NCBI GenBank assembly: GCA_016342415.1
Contig: JAEIOD010000023.1
Span: 1 to 64,000, forward strand
Source: Clostridiales bacterium
GTDB taxonomy: Bacteria > Bacillota > Clostridia > Peptostreptococcales > Acidaminobacteraceae
Direction of reading: 5' to 3'
Length of the DNA stretch: 64,000 bases
Both the position numbers and the translations under genes were made by a program. The notes beneath the pieces were generated by a model that made no database searches, had not been told where the DNA came from, and was given only the letters and a program-made list of their open reading frames with translations. Each line of letters begins with the position of its first letter. Position 1 is the stretch's first letter. Positions 62,710 to 64,000 of this stretch are shown in pieces.

Positions 62710-63948
62710 ATGTTAAAAAAGATGAGTGCTTTAATAATAGCTTTCCTATTAACAATCAATTGTAGTGTATTTGCTGAATCGGAGATTAGCATTGATCAAA
62801 CGATTGAACTGGCAACTGAAGATCAATCTGTTTTAGAGAGAATTGATAGTACGTTAGAGAAGCTATGGGACAATTACAATGCTGCAAAAGAGAGAAAAAA
62901 ACAAATAGAATCCACTCTTGCTTCGTTGGAAGCATTTGAGGAGTTGTATGAAAAAAAATACGAGGCTGGGGAGTCATTAACAGTTGAAGAATCAATTGAA
63001 TTAGAGGGCTATATTAAGAAATATGGTGATGAACCACCTAACTATACAAATCAGGAGATGTTGGATCTTTTTATTATTCCAAGAGATTTTGGTTATAAAT
63101 CCGCTTATGCCGAGATAGAGAAATTAAGAAATACCAAACAGACAATTATTCCTGGTATTGAGAGTAATGTTAGAGAGTTGTACAATCAAGTCATATCATT
63201 TCAAGCAGCGCTTGATTTGCAAGACTCTTATTTAACCTTGAATATAGAACAACATGACGAGATGGTTTTAAACTATGAATTAGGAGAAATAAAACCTGAG
63301 GATCTGATATTAAGTGAAATGAACCTGTCAATTATGATGATGCAAGTAGAGCAACTTACAAACAATTTGGATACGCTTAAAATGAAGTTCAATAAATTAA
63401 TTGATGTTTCAATCACTGAGGAGTTTGTTTTAATAGATACATTATCATCTGTAGAAGATATTTTTGCTGCAGAACCGCTTCACAAGAGTTTAGAGGTTTA
63501 TTTAGAAGAAGCTCTTATGAATCGAGCAGAAATAAAAAATGCAAGAATTGATTATGAGGTAAAAGAACGAGAAGATAGTATTATTAGGGATTTTCTATCA
63601 AATGAATTATTAACAGATCGAGTGAGTGCAGAAGTTGCACTTGTAGAAGCCGCTTATAATTTAGAACAGGCAGAAGTATTGGTGGTAGATGATGTATCGG
63701 ATGGTTATGTTACCATGATGACTTACTGGAAGGATTATTTATTATCTGTAGAATCATATAAACTTCAAGTTGATGCTTATGAGCATATGAAAAGACAGTA
63801 TGAGTTAGGTCAAATTTCATCAATGGACTTGTCATTTGCTGATTATCAAATAGAAGAAGCTATAAACAAAGTAGAAACAAATCTAAGAAATTATATGTTA
63901 TCAATAGAAAAAATGGCTATAGCATCAGGTATTGGACCTGCATATTAG
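62710..63948 (+). CDS. TolC-like outer-membrane-efflux-family protein
   Basis: 412 residues from the second ATG (62710), five bases from AGGAGG; the ATG at 62707 is nearly adjacent to it. Signal peptide 1-21 (ending VFAE). Most of the protein is long coiled-coil helix of the TolC type: LDLQDSYLTLNIEQHDEMV near 170, LGEIKPEDLILSEMNLSIM near 195, a second half with similar spacing (LQVDAYEHMKRQYELGQISS near 355-375, first 20). No beta-barrel strands can be made out with confidence. Such TolC-family relatives occur in Bacillota without an outer membrane; their role there is unclear. It completes an RND-adaptor-lipoprotein-TolC-like operon. Confidence 0.78.
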   Translation: MLKKMSALIIAFLLTINCSVFAESEISIDQTIELATEDQSVLERIDSTLEKLWDNYNAAKERKKQIESTLASLEAFEELYEKKYEAGESLTVEESIELEGYIKKYGDEPPNYTNQEMLDLFIIPRDFGYKSAYAEIEKLRNTKQTIIPGIESNVRELYNQVISFQAALDLQDSYLTLNIEQHDEMVLNYELGEIKPEDLILSEMNLSIMMMQVEQLTNNLDTLKMKFNKLIDVSITEEFVLIDTLSSVEDIFAAEPLHKSLEVYLEEALMNRAEIKNARIDYEVKEREDSIIRDFLSNELLTDRVSAEVALVEAAYNLEQAEVLVVDDVSDGYVTMMTYWKDYLLSVESYKLQVDAYEHMKRQYELGQISSMDLSFADYQIEEAINKVETNLRNYMLSIEKMAIASGIGPAY

Positions 63949-63957
63949 GAGGAAACC

Positions 63958-64000
63958 ATGAAAAAAATCATATCATTATTATTGATCAGTGTGTTGCTTT
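63958..64000 (+). CDS. Start of a further exported protein (cut by the window)
   Basis: Only 14 codons are present: MKKIISLLLISVLL, the start of a signal peptide. AGGAGG lies five bases before the ATG and nine bases after the TolC-like stop, so it is part of the efflux operon. The adaptor of a second pump, or another envelope protein, would be plausible. Confidence 0.6.
   Translation, partial: MKKIISLLLISVLL

Noticed and set aside
62710..63948. TolC-like gene as proof of an outer membrane
   Set aside because: TolC-family relatives occur in single-membrane Bacillota, and no outer-membrane genes are in the window.

Overview
The window looks like a chromosomal segment of an AT-rich, anaerobic, amino-acid-fermenting Bacillota of the Clostridia type. 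Most genes have strong AGGAGG-like ribosome binding sites, many end in intrinsic terminators, and there are S-layer-homology (SLH) proteins, a cyclic-di-GMP-I riboswitch, a hybrid cluster protein and a lysine-fermentation operon. No genus can be fixed from sequence alone. I see no rRNA, tRNA, CRISPR array, phage or insertion sequence.

Layout: (1) 0-3 kb: an AraC-type regulator fused to a nucleotidyltransferase-like domain, then a c-di-GMP-I riboswitch in front of a secreted protein with two stalk-like repeats. (2) 3-10.5 kb: the lysine-fermentation operon kdd-kamA-kamB-kamC-kamD-kamE, preceded by a sigma-54 (-24/-12) promoter and an upstream palindrome. It covers lysine to 5-amino-3-oxohexanoate; the later steps (kce, kal) are not in the window. 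(3) 10.6-15 kb: a copper-type HMA/DsbD-like/cupredoxin fusion, a DUF1904 protein, a MATE transporter, a TPR protein and a membrane-anchored protein. (4) 15-24 kb: an SLH protein followed, after an in-frame TGA, by a rhodanese domain and a 1630-residue exported protein; then an 800-residue SEC-C protein. (5) 24-31.4 kb: a PucR regulator divergent from an ornithine cyclodeaminase-like / aminotransferase / threonine dehydratase-like operon, an SDR, an unknown protein, and a ZIP transporter behind a perfect Fur box. (6) 31.4-45 kb: a chemoreceptor, a second SLH + giant exported (IPT/TIG) pair, an aldo-keto reductase with ferredoxin-like clusters, a diguanylate cyclase and an AraC/GyrI-like regulator. 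(7) 45-49 kb: a lipoprotein esterase and a peroxide-response group (OhrR-like MarR regulator, flavin disulfide reductase, DUF1499, glutathione peroxidase) with matching palindromic operators at two consensus promoters. (8) 49-55.3 kb: a 600-base non-coding stretch with several inverted repeats, a LytTR/DUF3021 pair, Hcp, a MerR-zinc-methyltransferase fusion and an MFS transporter. (9) 55.4-64 kb: a two-component system and an RND permease, adaptor, repeat lipoprotein and TolC-like protein. Both transcription units carry the same direct repeat exactly 5 bp before the -10.

The themes are amino-acid fermentation, envelope and surface remodelling with c-di-GMP input, and defence against oxidants, metals and toxic compounds. 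The observations I rate highest are the shared direct repeat linking the two-component system to the efflux operon, the in-frame TGA between an SLH protein and a rhodanese domain, and the sigma-54 control region of the lysine operon. A roughly 100-base intergenic element found twice, each time just after a terminator, is also worth checking.
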